64,000 bases of DNA from Natrinema thermotolerans DSM 11552 (GCA_000337115.1 AOIR01000056.1:87565-151564), one strand, 5' to 3'; positions 43,556 through 52,459 are shown, numbered from the stretch's first letter. Notes: generated by a model from the letters alone, not told the origin. Numbers and translations are program-made.

Positions 43556-44530
43556 ATGACTCGCGTCAGCGTCATCATCCCGACGTACAACAGAGCGGCG
43601 ACGCTTCCGCGCGCGATCGACAGCGCGCTCGCACAGACGATCGACGACCTCGAGGTGGTCGTCGTCGACGACGGTTCGACCGACGACACCGAGTCGGTGC
43701 TGGCCGAGTACGAGGACCCGCGGGTGCGGCCCGTAATCCACGCGACCAACCGAGGCGCAAACGTCGCCCGGAACACGGGACTCGAACACGCCCGCGGCGA
43801 GTACGTCGCCTTCCTCGACTCGGACGACGAGTGGCAGCCCGCGAAACTCGAGCGCCAGCTCGCGGCCCTCGAGGATCGCTCGAGCGACTGGGTCGGTGCC
43901 TACTGCGGGACGGCGTACGATCTGTCCGGCGCGAGCGGACGGCTCCGGTCGGTCGCCGCGTCCGTACTCGCTCGCTCGGACGACGAACCGACGAGAGAAG
44001 GTGGCGAAGAACTGATCGGCGAGATCCTCGCGGACAACGTCCAGCCGGGCGCGGGGTCGACGCTACTCGTTCGCACCGAGGTCGCCAGAGAGGTCGGCGG
44101 CTTCGACGAGGACCTCGACCGGTTCCAGGATCCGGAGTTCTGTCTGCGCGTCCTCGAGTACGGGAACCTCGCGTACGTCGACGCGGCACTCGTTCGCCGC
44201 AACGAGACCGGCCATCCGCCCGCGGACGTGACGAGAACTGCGAGCCGACAGTACCTGTCGGCCTACGAATCCGAGGTCGAGCGTTTCGAGGCTGAGGGCT
44301 ACGAGATCCGCTCGAGGCACGAACTCATCATCGCGAAGCGGTACTTCGCGGAGGGGCGGTTCCTGCGGGCCCTCTGGCACTTCCGCAAGGCTGGGGCGTC
44401 GCCGCGGACGTATCCCGGCGTCTGCTGGGTCGCCGGGGCCGGGCTTCGACGGCGATCGCGACCGATCGTCGCGGCGCTCGTCGCCCTGCTGGTCGCGATC
44501 ACGCTCGGACGGTACACGCGTTCCGAGTGA
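43556..44530 (+). CDS. Family 2 glycosyltransferase
   Basis: This 324-aa GT-A fold GT2 starts MTRVSVIIPTYNRAATLPRAIDS. Motifs are VVVDDGSTDDT, the DxD site FLDSDDEW, and QDPEFCLRVLEYG with the catalytic Asp/Glu region. The C-terminus has one membrane helix (PIVAALVALLVAITLG), which may tether it to the cytosolic membrane face. The sugar donor is unknown. The gene starts 27 nt after a perfect copy of the promoter module. Confidence 0.9.
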   Translation: MTRVSVIIPTYNRAATLPRAIDSALAQTIDDLEVVVVDDGSTDDTESVLAEYEDPRVRPVIHATNRGANVARNTGLEHARGEYVAFLDSDDEWQPAKLERQLAALEDRSSDWVGAYCGTAYDLSGASGRLRSVAASVLARSDDEPTREGGEELIGEILADNVQPGAGSTLLVRTEVAREVGGFDEDLDRFQDPEFCLRVLEYGNLAYVDAALVRRNETGHPPADVTRTASRQYLSAYESEVERFEAEGYEIRSRHELIIAKRYFAEGRFLRALWHFRKAGASPRTYPGVCWVAGAGLRRRSRPIVAALVALLVAITLGRYTRSE

Positions 44531-44624
44531 GCGGTCCCCACCGATCGTCTCGAATCGGCACCGAACAGCGCGAATCGACGCACGACGGGACGGTTGCAGA
44601 ACTGAAACGGTACTGTTTCCATCG

Positions 44625-44643
44625 GTTATCGCACCTGTAGTAA
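44625..44643 (+). promoter_or_regulatory. Shared 19-bp promoter module, copy 4 (13/14)
   Basis: Sequence gttatcg-N5-gtagtaa matches 13 of 14 positions and ends 28 nt before the ATG at 44672. Confidence 0.6.
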
Positions 44644-44671
44644 ACCCGTTCGGAACCGACGGGTCGACCGG

Positions 44672-45850
44672 ATGAGACGTGATATCCACTCACGACGATC
44701 CGTATTGGCCGTCACAGCCAGTTGTGTACTCGCGAGTGCAAGCGCCGCCAGCGTCGTCGGCGATACGGCCCGATCGGACGCGGGGACCGTTTCTCGAGCG
44801 TCGTTCGTCGTTCGCGAGGGGACGCCCGAAGAGACGACGGTGTACGTGACGACCGCGGACGCCGAGGGACCGACGGCGGTCGTCGTCGGCGGGATCCACG
44901 GGAACGAAGTCGCGGGCTATACGGCCGCTGGCCGGATTGCCGACTGGCCGATCGACGCCGGCACGCTCGTCGTGATCCCGGCGGCCAACGCCGTCGCCAT
45001 CGAACGCGGGACGAGAAACGATGACGACGGAAACAACCTCAATCGACAGTTCCCGGAGGGCGAACCCCCGGGAACGGAACTCGCAGGGGCCATCTGGGAC
45101 GTCATCACCGAATACGACCCGGACGTCGTCGTCGATCTCCACGAGTCGACGGGCATCTACGCGGGCGATCCCATGGATGGCGTCGGCCAGGCGATCTTTC
45201 ACGGCGAGAGCGATGCGGCCGCCGACACCGCTGCCGCCGTCGCCGACGCCGTGACCCGGAATTTCGTCGACGACCCCGAACTCGAGTTCCGGCTCGGACC
45301 GTTCTCCAGCCCCGAGAGCGATCCGACCGGCTTGCTCGTCCACAAAGCCGCCCGCGATCTGGGGGCCGATGCGTTCCTCGCGGAGACGCTCTCGACGGGC
45401 GTCGAACTGGACACCCGCGTCCGGTGGCACACGGCGATCGTCGACCGGCTCCTCGCGGGCGACCTGCTGCTCGAGGACGCCGGCGACGGCAGTCCTCCCG
45501 AGAACCGGGACGGCACGGAGCCCTCGGAACCGGTCGACGACGGCACCGACGACGAGGGCCAGACCGGGGAATCACCCACTGCACGGATCACGACCGCCCC
45601 GGCATTGGGTTCCGACACGACGCTCGAGCCCGGGCAGACGGTCACGCTCGACGCGTCACAGTCGTCCGACCCGGACGGAGAACTCGTCCGCTACGAGTGG
45701 CGTCTCGGTGATACCGGCTCGTTCGATGAGACCGGGGAGACGATCGACGTGACGATCAGCGCGACCGGCGACCACCCGGTGGCGTTGCGCGTCGTCGACG
45801 ACGACGGAGCGACTGACGTCGATCGGCTCACGCTCTCGACGGACTGCTAA
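44672..45850 (+). CDS. Exported AstE/AspA-like metallo-deacylase with C-terminal PKD domain
   Basis: This 392-aa protein starts with a Tat-like signal (HSRRSVLAVTASCVLASASA). The catalytic domain (about 50-275) resembles succinylglutamate desuccinylase/aspartoacylase or M14-type enzymes. Zinc ligands are in GGIHGNEVAGY and DLHESTG, and NNLNRQFPEGEPP contains the usual Arg/Asn substrate residues. A low-complexity linker (EPSEPVDDGTDDEGQTG) leads to a PKD-type beta-sandwich (about 305-392, with LDASQSSDPDGELVRYEW). It is predicted to cleave amide or ester groups outside the cell, perhaps on the polysaccharide. Substrate unknown. Confidence 0.8.
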   Translation: MRRDIHSRRSVLAVTASCVLASASAASVVGDTARSDAGTVSRASFVVREGTPEETTVYVTTADAEGPTAVVVGGIHGNEVAGYTAAGRIADWPIDAGTLVVIPAANAVAIERGTRNDDDGNNLNRQFPEGEPPGTELAGAIWDVITEYDPDVVVDLHESTGIYAGDPMDGVGQAIFHGESDAAADTAAAVADAVTRNFVDDPELEFRLGPFSSPESDPTGLLVHKAARDLGADAFLAETLSTGVELDTRVRWHTAIVDRLLAGDLLLEDAGDGSPPENRDGTEPSEPVDDGTDDEGQTGESPTARITTAPALGSDTTLEPGQTVTLDASQSSDPDGELVRYEWRLGDTGSFDETGETIDVTISATGDHPVALRVVDDDGATDVDRLTLSTDC

Positions 45851-45962
45851 CCGCTTCTCGTTGCAGTCCAGTACCTGCCTCGAAACAGAGACGCATCGTT
45901 ACCCGCTGTCGGTCGATTCGGTACGCGACTCCCGCTCGACGAAACGCTCTCGTGGGCCCGAA

Positions 45963-47291
45963 TCAGTGGTCGGCCACACGCAGCTTCCAGAGGTCGTCGA
46001 ACGTGATGACCTCGATGTCAGCACTGTCGATGTACTCGAGCAACGACTCGTAGTCGTCCTCGGGCATCGTGTTGTTGGCCTCGAACGTGTGGAAGTTCAG
46101 AATCGTACACTGGTTGTGTTTGGCAGCCAGATCGACACACCGCTTCGAGATGTCGAGGTCGTGCCCGATCGTCCGCGGGAGGGCGAGCGGATCGAAGCCG
46201 TAGACGCTCGTCGTGTTGACGTTGCCGGCCTGGTTGAACCCGCCACAGTAGTGATAGTCGGTCGTCCGCTCGAGGCTCGTCTTGTCGAAACTGTTGTGCG
46301 GATGGACGATGTAGTTCGCCCCCTCGAAGCCGTTGTCGATGTACCACTGTTTGTCCCGCCTGAGCCGTTCGTCGATCGTCTCCCCGTCGTCGAGTTCGTG
46401 AATCGGATCGTGGGTTCCGTGGACGACGATCTGATCGCCTGCCTCCTGTCGCTCCTGCAGTTCCGGGATCGACATGTGCCCGTCAACACCCTGTTCGGCC
46501 CACCGCGGCACCGGTGCCTGCACCGCCGGGAACCCGTACTCGTCGTGCAGCGGCGCGGCCGTCTCGTAGTAGTCGAGCGTTCCGTCGTCCCAGCTCAACA
46601 TGACGTAGCCCTGATCGGGCGTCTCGTGGGTGCGCAGGTCGTCGATCCAGACTTCCGCTTCCGGCATCGAGTGCAGCACCTGCACCTCGAGCCGATCGAG
46701 GTAATCCAGCGAGGGCTCGGGCTCGCTTTGCTGGAAGACGCCGGGGCTCGTTCTGAACCAGCCGACGTCGGGCGCACGGTACCTGATCTGGCGGAGGGAG
46801 TAGACCTTCTCGCTCCCGAACTGGTCGACGAGACGCAGGTTGACGGCGATACTGTCGGGCGTCGTCGTTCGCACCGCGACGGACAGATCCGTCGCCGTCA
46901 GGTCCTCGCCGTCGAGGCTCCGTTCCGCGATGACGTTCTCGCTCCCGTTTGACTCGAGCCTGAAGCTCTGTTCGCCGTCGAAAACGACGTCGGTGTCGGC
47001 CGTTCCCGAGCCCTGAACGACTGTCCAGGCGTCGAGATCGCCGAAGTCGTCCAGCGATTCGCCCGGCTGCCGGAACCGGTCCCGGCTATCGAACGCCGTC
47101 TCGAGCGCTGGGACGCCGTCCGCAAGCCCCGGCGTGGCCGAGTCGTCCGGCGCATCGGTCCCGTTCGACGAACCGGTGTCGTCCCGATCGACCGCCGACT
47201 CGATACGATCCGCACAGCCGGCCATTCCGACGGCACCGACTGCACCGGACAGTGCGAGGAACCGACGTCGCGTGGCGCGTTTCCGTGTCAT
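45963..47291 (-). CDS. Tat lipoprotein with NodB-type polysaccharide deacetylase domain
   Basis: This 442-aa lipoprotein has a Tat signal (RATRRRFLALSGAVGAVGMAGC, C26), an acidic linker, a beta-sandwich (about 75-225) and a NodB domain (from 229). The metal site is complete in form: D235-D236-G237 in MLSWDDGTLDYY, then H291 and H294 in VVHGTHDPIHEL, and IVHPHNSF further on. It would remove acetyl groups from a cell-surface or secreted glycan. It is paralogous to the protein at 42094-43374 but is transcribed from its own copy of the promoter module, 31 nt upstream. Confidence 0.85.
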   Translation of the reverse strand: MTRKRATRRRFLALSGAVGAVGMAGCADRIESAVDRDDTGSSNGTDAPDDSATPGLADGVPALETAFDSRDRFRQPGESLDDFGDLDAWTVVQGSGTADTDVVFDGEQSFRLESNGSENVIAERSLDGEDLTATDLSVAVRTTTPDSIAVNLRLVDQFGSEKVYSLRQIRYRAPDVGWFRTSPGVFQQSEPEPSLDYLDRLEVQVLHSMPEAEVWIDDLRTHETPDQGYVMLSWDDGTLDYYETAAPLHDEYGFPAVQAPVPRWAEQGVDGHMSIPELQERQEAGDQIVVHGTHDPIHELDDGETIDERLRRDKQWYIDNGFEGANYIVHPHNSFDKTSLERTTDYHYCGGFNQAGNVNTTSVYGFDPLALPRTIGHDLDISKRCVDLAAKHNQCTILNFHTFEANNTMPEDDYESLLEYIDSADIEVITFDDLWKLRVADH

Positions 47292-47322
47292 TGGCGAGCC
47301 GATGCTACCGACAGCGATCCCA

Positions 47323-47341
47323 TTATTATAGATCCGATAGG
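47323..47341 (-). promoter_or_regulatory. Shared 19-bp promoter module, copy 5 (13/14)
   Basis: On the minus strand the sequence is cctatcg-N5-ataataa, matching 13 of 14 positions. The last base is 31 nt from the ATG of the NodB lipoprotein at 47291. Confidence 0.6.
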
Positions 47342-47387
47342 CCGGATCGACCGTCGTCGGGATCGGCCCGGCCCCGTCGAGACGGTG

Positions 47388-47406
47388 CTTAACGGTCGCA
47401 TAGTAA
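47388..47406 (+). promoter_or_regulatory. Shared 19-bp promoter module, copy 6 (14/14)
   Basis: Perfect match (cttaacg, 5 nt, atagtaa) for the asparagine-synthase-like gene. It lies back to back with copy 5 of the divergent gene, 46 bp apart, so both can be controlled from one region. The ATG at 47507 is 100 nt downstream. Confidence 0.6.
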
Positions 47407-47506
47407 TTGCACGCTCGGCCGGAGGAAAGCTACGGAGGCGGACGTGCGGACGGCCGTTCGGACCCGTCCCCGCATCCGGACGCCGTCTGCGAGGTGGTCT
47501 TCGACG

Positions 47507-49210
47507 ATGAACAGGGAACTCTTCGGTGTATTCGGCGGTATCGACACGTTCGAGCAGTTTCGATCCAGCGACGACTTCGACGAGGTACTCGCCGGGCCGA
47601 CGCTCACGGTCGGAATCAGGGATTCCGACCTCGGCGTTCCGGGTTGGAGCGCCACGTACACCGGCGATGAGGGCCGTTGTCTCGTCTGGGGCGAATCGTA
47701 CGTCCCCACGGACGACCCGAACGCGGCTCGCTGGCTCCTCGAGCGCTACCGGGCGGACGGTATCGATGCGCTCCGTGATCTCAACGGCTCGTATCTGGCC
47801 GTGATCGACGCCGGGCCGACCGACGAGGCGGTTATCGCCACGGATCCGGTCCGTTCCCGCGAGTGCTTCTACACCGACGAACCGGGACCTCGAATCTTCG
47901 GAACCGACGCCGCTTCGGTCGGTCGAACCGTCACGGAGCCGACGCTCGACCGAGACGGGGTCCTCGAGTTCCTGCATCTGGGGGTGGCCCTGGGCGAGAA
48001 GACGCCGCTCTCGGAACTCCGTCGGGTTCCGCTCGACAGCCGGCTCACGTCGACGGCGATCGACCCGCTCGACCGGTTCGTCTACGATCCCCAGCCGGCA
48101 GCGGACTTCGACGCGGTCGGGGAACTCGCCGATCGCCTCGAGCGGGCGATCCGTCGGCGATCGGTCCTCCCCGGCCGAAAGGGCGTCCTCCTCTCGGCGG
48201 GCTATGACTCGCGGATCATCCTCTCGCAACTCCCCGAGATAGCCCACAGCTACACGGTCGGATCGCTAGACGCACAGGAGGTCCGCGGCGCGAGAGCGGT
48301 CGCCGCACAATACGGCGCGAGCCACACCGCCTTCCCGCCGGACGAGCGGTACCTCCGACCCGACGAGTCGAAGCGCCGGTACTCACAGGGGATCAAGGAG
48401 TCGTTGCACATCCATCACGCGGGCTACACCGACGAGATCGATGTCGATACGATGTATCACGGCCTCCTCTGTGATACGTTCTTCCGGGGCCACTTTACCG
48501 CCGAGAACACCGTCGACGTCCTCGGCAAGCGGGTTCCGACCGGTCGCCTCGAGTCCGACCCGGACCCCGTCGATGCCTTGCTCGAGAAGTTCGGGTACAG
48601 CCGCGAAACCAGCCTCGATCTCGCCGAGCGGACCTCGTTCGCCGTCGATCCGGACGCGTTCGTCCGAGGGGCGATCCGCGACGAGTTCGACTCGAGACGG
48701 TCGCGTGCGGACCGGATACAGAACGCACTGACCTGCTGTGGAATCGCCAATCAGCCATCGATGCCGTTTCACAATCACCTCTCAGATAACTTCCTGACGT
48801 CGTTTCTGGCGGCCGATCGGGACCTGATCGACTGGCATCTCCGGACGCCGCCGGAACGCCGAACGACGGAGACGTTCCTCCGGGCGTGCGAACGGATCGA
48901 CGACGACATCTTGCGACACAGACCGCCGGACCGTCCACACGATACGACGCTTTTCAACGAGATCGAAGGCTTCGTCCGCCGGAAGACCCCGTTTCTTTCG
49001 TCGTTCGAACCTCCCTGGCCGGACCGGGAGGCACTCTTCGAACGACACGACTTTGATCAGCGGCATCTGGGCGACCTACCGCACGTCCACAGCCTCCCGA
49101 CCCGTCACAAGCTCAGGGTCATCGACCTCCGCGGGTGGCTCGAGTTCCGGCCGGAGGGAGCAATGCGACTGCGCTCCTGGCTTCGACCCCCGGATCCAGC
49201 GGTCGCATAA
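47507..49210 (+). CDS. Asparagine-synthetase-like protein without the glutaminase cysteine
   Basis: This 567-aa protein has an N-terminal half that resembles the Ntn glutaminase domain of asparagine synthetase and a C-terminal ATP-pyrophosphatase-type synthetase half. The synthetase loop is GVLLSAGYDSRIILSQ (about 227-240) instead of the usual SGGLDS. The N-terminus is MNRELFGVFGG, so the Cys2 nucleophile is absent. It may use free ammonia or an amine, or act on a sugar carboxylate in glycan synthesis. I chose the ATG at 47507 because the in-frame GTG at 47444 adds an Arg-rich peptide. A perfect promoter module copy lies upstream. Confidence 0.8.
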   Translation: MNRELFGVFGGIDTFEQFRSSDDFDEVLAGPTLTVGIRDSDLGVPGWSATYTGDEGRCLVWGESYVPTDDPNAARWLLERYRADGIDALRDLNGSYLAVIDAGPTDEAVIATDPVRSRECFYTDEPGPRIFGTDAASVGRTVTEPTLDRDGVLEFLHLGVALGEKTPLSELRRVPLDSRLTSTAIDPLDRFVYDPQPAADFDAVGELADRLERAIRRRSVLPGRKGVLLSAGYDSRIILSQLPEIAHSYTVGSLDAQEVRGARAVAAQYGASHTAFPPDERYLRPDESKRRYSQGIKESLHIHHAGYTDEIDVDTMYHGLLCDTFFRGHFTAENTVDVLGKRVPTGRLESDPDPVDALLEKFGYSRETSLDLAERTSFAVDPDAFVRGAIRDEFDSRRSRADRIQNALTCCGIANQPSMPFHNHLSDNFLTSFLAADRDLIDWHLRTPPERRTTETFLRACERIDDDILRHRPPDRPHDTTLFNEIEGFVRRKTPFLSSFEPPWPDREALFERHDFDQRHLGDLPHVHSLPTRHKLRVIDLRGWLEFRPEGAMRLRSWLRPPDPAVA

Positions 49211-49326
49211 CCAGAGAGCCACAGCGGAGACAGGTCTATTATCCGACATGTGCGGCCGCGGCGAACTCCCGTGAACAGCGCCTAACAGCCACCTATTCAG
49301 TTTACGGGAAATAAACCGTGAGAAAC

Positions 49327-49334
49327 CTTATATA
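49327..49334 (+). promoter_or_regulatory. TATA box of the small membrane protein gene
   Basis: The element cttatata is centred 26-27 nt before the ATG at 49357, which supports that ATG and a leaderless mRNA over an upstream in-frame start at 49318. Confidence 0.6.
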
Positions 49335-49356
49335 CCACGGGGAGTTAGCCTGGAAT

Positions 49357-49905
49357 ATGCGTCTGACGCCATCTTGGTTGCGCTCTTCGTCGGCGGATTC
49401 CGCTGAAGAGCGGTCCGAGGAGTCCGATCCTGATGCCGGGTCGACGACGGTCTACGCCCCGGGCTGCGATTTCTTGGCGGGAGACGACACCGATACTCGG
49501 GTGGGGGAGTTCCTTCCGGAGTCCAACGCCGCTCTCGTGACCGTCCTCGACGAGATGGCCATGCCCGCCACCGTCGACGAAATTACCGACGCGTTGGTCG
49601 AACCAGCCGACCCGCCGATCGAAACGTGGGCGGCCGTCCACGAGCGCCTCCACGAGGAGCGGCTGCCGGCACTGGACGCATCGGGAGCCATCGAGTTCGA
49701 CGAAACACAGGGACTGGTCGAGCGCTCGGCGACGCCCGTCGACGGGACTCGCTCGGTTTCGCCGGCCGTACTCGTCGCGATCTCCATCGGTGTACTGCTC
49801 GTCGTACTCGCGTTCGGTGTGGTTGTGACGAGCGCACAGATCGAACCGCAGACCTTGCGCCGGTTGTTCTCCCTCGGCAGTGTGACGGCAGCCGCCGTCA
49901 GTTGA
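49357..49905 (+). CDS. Small membrane protein with wHTH-like domain
   Basis: This 182-aa protein has an N-terminal hydrophilic region. A predicted winged-helix-like segment (NAALVTVLDEMAMPATVDEI, then ERLHEERLPALDASGAIEFDETQGLVER) resembles the DUF7344 type. One C-terminal transmembrane helix is predicted (SPAVLVAISIGVLLVVLAFGVVV). It may be a membrane-bound regulator. The gene converges with a second such protein, and their 3' ends overlap by 8 bp. Function is not known. Confidence 0.65.
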   Translation: MRLTPSWLRSSSADSAEERSEESDPDAGSTTVYAPGCDFLAGDDTDTRVGEFLPESNAALVTVLDEMAMPATVDEITDALVEPADPPIETWAAVHERLHEERLPALDASGAIEFDETQGLVERSATPVDGTRSVSPAVLVAISIGVLLVVLAFGVVVTSAQIEPQTLRRLFSLGSVTAAAVS

Positions 49906-50509
49906 CGAGCCGGCGGATCGTAAGCACGGTAAACAGCGACAGGATGAGTGCGCTCAAGCCGATTCCTGAGAGAAGCGAAGTGAACGGCATCTCCATCACT
50001 GCACCGAGGAGGATCGCGTAGGAGACGACCGTCGCGAAGATATAGGAATCCTGCCAGTCGGGACTCTCAGCGGCTGTCTCGTCGGGCGAGTCCTCGGACG
50101 GATCCAGCTCGAGGAACGTGTCGACGCGATCGGCGAGGGGCTTTCGTTCGACGATCCCGCGGTTCTTCTGATACTCGATCAGGCCCGCGTTGTCGAGTTT
50201 CGAGAGATGGGACTGGTACAGCGGAATGTAGACGCGCTGGCGTTGGGTAGACGTGAGTCCTTCGACGGTGGTATCGTGTTCCCACGCAGCGACCTGTTCT
50301 GCGACGTCTCGCATGCGTACGGGCCCGTTGGTGCCCCGGAGATACCGGAGAACCATGCGCCGACGTTCGTTCTGGAGGAGATGGAAGATCTCGTCTTTCG
50401 AAAACGGTGGCTCCTCGGAGGGGTTATCAGCTTCGTCAGCCGGGTCCTGAGCGTCGTCGGTCGTCCCCTGCCCACCTTTCTCTTCGGAGCTGATATGTTT
50501 CGCTTTCAT
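49898..50509 (-). CDS. Membrane-anchored winged-helix (DUF7344-like) protein
   Basis: This 203-aa protein has an acidic N-terminus. The domain LLQNERRRMVLRYLRGTNGP, then VRMRDVAEQVAAWEHDTT and YIPLYQSHLSKLDNAGLIEY, is a classical wHTH found in haloarchaeal DUF7344 proteins. Two C-terminal helices (YIFATVVSYAILLGAVMEM and GIGLSALILSLFTVLTI) anchor it in the membrane. It probably binds DNA near the membrane. A TATA-like tgctttatt lies about 30 nt upstream of the ATG on the minus strand. Confidence 0.8.
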   Translation of the reverse strand: MKAKHISSEEKGGQGTTDDAQDPADEADNPSEEPPFSKDEIFHLLQNERRRMVLRYLRGTNGPVRMRDVAEQVAAWEHDTTVEGLTSTQRQRVYIPLYQSHLSKLDNAGLIEYQKNRGIVERKPLADRVDTFLELDPSEDSPDETAAESPDWQDSYIFATVVSYAILLGAVMEMPFTSLLSGIGLSALILSLFTVLTIRRLVN

Positions 50510-50890
50510 TTCGCCAGTCTTCCGTAGTCAGAGGGAGGTAATAAAGCATAGAAACCGTGTATCCGAGAATTACTGATTTTATGTATTTTCACGGGACGCT
50601 ACCTGTATTTTCTGTGTTTTTAAAACCGCGATATTGGAATTTATAGGGGCTGAAAACCACTATATGAACTATCCAATAGGGCATTTATTTCACGTCTAAT
50701 GAGGATACATCGTTCGGAATCTTATAGCGAGTTTTGGACCGTTCATGACCGCGTGACGTTCACGAAATCCACTGTTGTGAGTGGGCGGCTATTCACTGTC
50801 GGCTTCGTTATGGTTCGGTGCCGATCCGACCCGATGGGTCGGGCTTATTCTGGCGATAATAAACCATCACCACCCGCTAGTGACGAGGAA
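50510..50890. other. AT-rich intergenic region between two divergent genes
   Basis: About 100 bp here (50560-50700) are markedly AT-rich, with several TATA-like runs (tttataggg near 50639, tatatg near 50664), unlike the rest of the locus. A copy of the shared promoter module at 50844-50862 sits at its right end, and the minus-strand promoter of the wHTH gene is at its left end. An in-frame ATG at 50699 is possible for the next gene, but its extra 64 codons do not look coding. Confidence 0.5.
50844..50862 (+). promoter_or_regulatory. Shared 19-bp promoter module, copy 7 (12/14)
   Basis: Sequence cttattc-N5-ataataa matches 12 of 14 positions and ends 28 nt before the ATG at 50891, the same distance as copies 3 and 4. 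Confidence 0.5.
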
Positions 50891-51880
50891 ATGAGCGACA
50901 CCGACTGGTGGTTTTTCGATCTCGCGGTCGTCATCGCAGTCACTGGCGGGCTCACGTTCGGGATCATTTCGGGTCTCTCCGGTATCGAACGAATCGTCTT
51001 GACGATTCCCCTCGTCCTCTTTCTACCCGGGTATGCGCTCGTCTCCGCACTCTTTCCGGACGAACCGAACGACGAGTACCAATCCTTCGACGACGAGAAG
51101 ACGGGACTCGGGAATCCGTTGCTGGTCAGTGGCGGACTCGAGGCGATCGAGCGGACGATCCTGTCAGTAGTCTTTAGCGTTGCCCTCGTTCCCGCGATTG
51201 TCCTTTTCGCGACCGTAACCCCTAGGGGTGTGGCGTTGAAACCGATCCTCCTCGGTCTCTCCATACTCACCGTCGTCCTCGCGCTCCTCGCGATCGTCTC
51301 TCGCTACCGTTGTCCGGCCGATCGACGGTTCGTGCCGTCGATTACGTCGGTCTCCCCGTTCTTCGATCGCGGACGGCCGAGTCCGTACGAGCGGACCAGC
51401 CGTCGACCGTACAACCTGGCGATCGTGATCGGGCTCGTCCTGTTGCTCGCGAGCGGTGGGTTCGCCCTTGCGAATCCGCCACAACACGACGGGTTCACGG
51501 AGTTTTCGGTCGAAACCGAGAACGTCACGGGCGAGACCGACACGATGTACGAGTCGACCTATACTGCGGGCGAGCGACAGGAACTGCAGGCGACGATCAC
51601 GAACCGGGAACACGAAGAACGGACCTACACGACGGTGGCGTTGCTCCAGCGGGTGAGTTACGAGGAGAACGCGACGACCGTCCGCGAATCGACCGAGGTA
51701 GACAGGCGGACTGCGACGGTCGCCGCCGGCGACTCCCACGGACAGACCCTCGCGATCACGCCGTCGATGCGGGGCGACGACCTACGGGTGACCCTGTTGC
51801 TCTACGTGGGCGAACCGCCGGCGGAGCCGACGACGGAGAACGCCTATCGTGCGATTCACCTGCCGATCGAGGTGACATAG
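50891..51880 (+). CDS. DUF1616-like membrane protein
   Basis: This 329-aa protein begins MSDTDWWFFDLAVVIAVTGG. Four transmembrane helices lie in the first 150 residues and another near residues 175-195. The C-terminal half is an extracytoplasmic beta-rich domain (FSVETENVTGETDTMYESTY and so on) as in DUF1616 proteins. Relatives sit in haloarchaeal surface-glycan regions, but their function is unknown. The ATG at 50891 is supported by the promoter module, which leaves 28 nt to the start. It abuts the next gene directly, with its stop codon at 51878-51880 and an ATG at 51881. Confidence 0.8.
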   Translation: MSDTDWWFFDLAVVIAVTGGLTFGIISGLSGIERIVLTIPLVLFLPGYALVSALFPDEPNDEYQSFDDEKTGLGNPLLVSGGLEAIERTILSVVFSVALVPAIVLFATVTPRGVALKPILLGLSILTVVLALLAIVSRYRCPADRRFVPSITSVSPFFDRGRPSPYERTSRRPYNLAIVIGLVLLLASGGFALANPPQHDGFTEFSVETENVTGETDTMYESTYTAGERQELQATITNREHEERTYTTVALLQRVSYEENATTVRESTEVDRRTATVAAGDSHGQTLAITPSMRGDDLRVTLLLYVGEPPAEPTTENAYRAIHLPIEVT

Positions 51881-52459
51881 ATGTGGCCATGGGAACACCT
51901 CGCGGTCGCGTACGTTCTCTACTCGCTGGCCGCGAGGGCGATCGCTCGAGAGCCGCCCTCGGCGTGGGGGGTACTCGCCGTCGCCGTCGGGTCACAGTTC
52001 CCGGACCTGCTCGACAAACCCCTCGCCTGGACGGTCGGACTGACGGACGCCGGCTACTCCGTCGGCCACTCGATCTTCGTCGCGCCGATCGTCTGTCTCG
52101 GTGCGTACGCGGTGGCCGCCCGGTGGGGCCGTCGAACGCTTGCAGGTGCGTTCTCGATCGCGTATCTCTCTCACCCGTTTGCGGACCTGCTCAGCCAACT
52201 GCTCAGAGATGGGGCGGTCGATCCCCGGACCGTCCTCTGGCCGATCGCGTCGCCGCCAGCGACCGCTCACGGGGGGTTTCTCGACCATCTCGGTCTGTAC
52301 GTCGGCCGGTACGTGAACCTGCTTCTCGCCGGCGGCATGACGCTGCAGGTCCTGTTTCAGGTACTACTGGGGCTTGCGGTGTTCTCGCTGTGGGTCGCCG
52401 ACGGCGCGCCGGTCGCGGCTGACATGTGGCGACTACTGCGCGCCCGTCGGGCTCGCTGA
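51881..52459 (+). CDS. YdjM/DUF457-type predicted membrane metal-dependent hydrolase
   Basis: This 192-aa membrane protein has the YdjM layout with about four to five helices. Conserved polar residues are in the first helix (WEHLAVAY), in VAVGSQFPDLLDKP, in YSVGHSIFVAP and in AYLSHPFADLL. These His/Asp sites suggest metal binding. It starts immediately after the preceding stop codon and is co-translated with the DUF1616-like gene. The biochemical activity of the family is not known. Confidence 0.8.
   Translation: MWPWEHLAVAYVLYSLAARAIAREPPSAWGVLAVAVGSQFPDLLDKPLAWTVGLTDAGYSVGHSIFVAPIVCLGAYAVAARWGRRTLAGAFSIAYLSHPFADLLSQLLRDGAVDPRTVLWPIASPPATAHGGFLDHLGLYVGRYVNLLLAGGMTLQVLFQVLLGLAVFSLWVADGAPVAADMWRLLRARRAR

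Noticed and set aside
50699..50890. N-terminal extension of the DUF1616-like protein
   Set aside because: A TATA-like site exists upstream, but the extra 64 residues do not look coding. The ATG at 50891 has the shared module at the usual distance.
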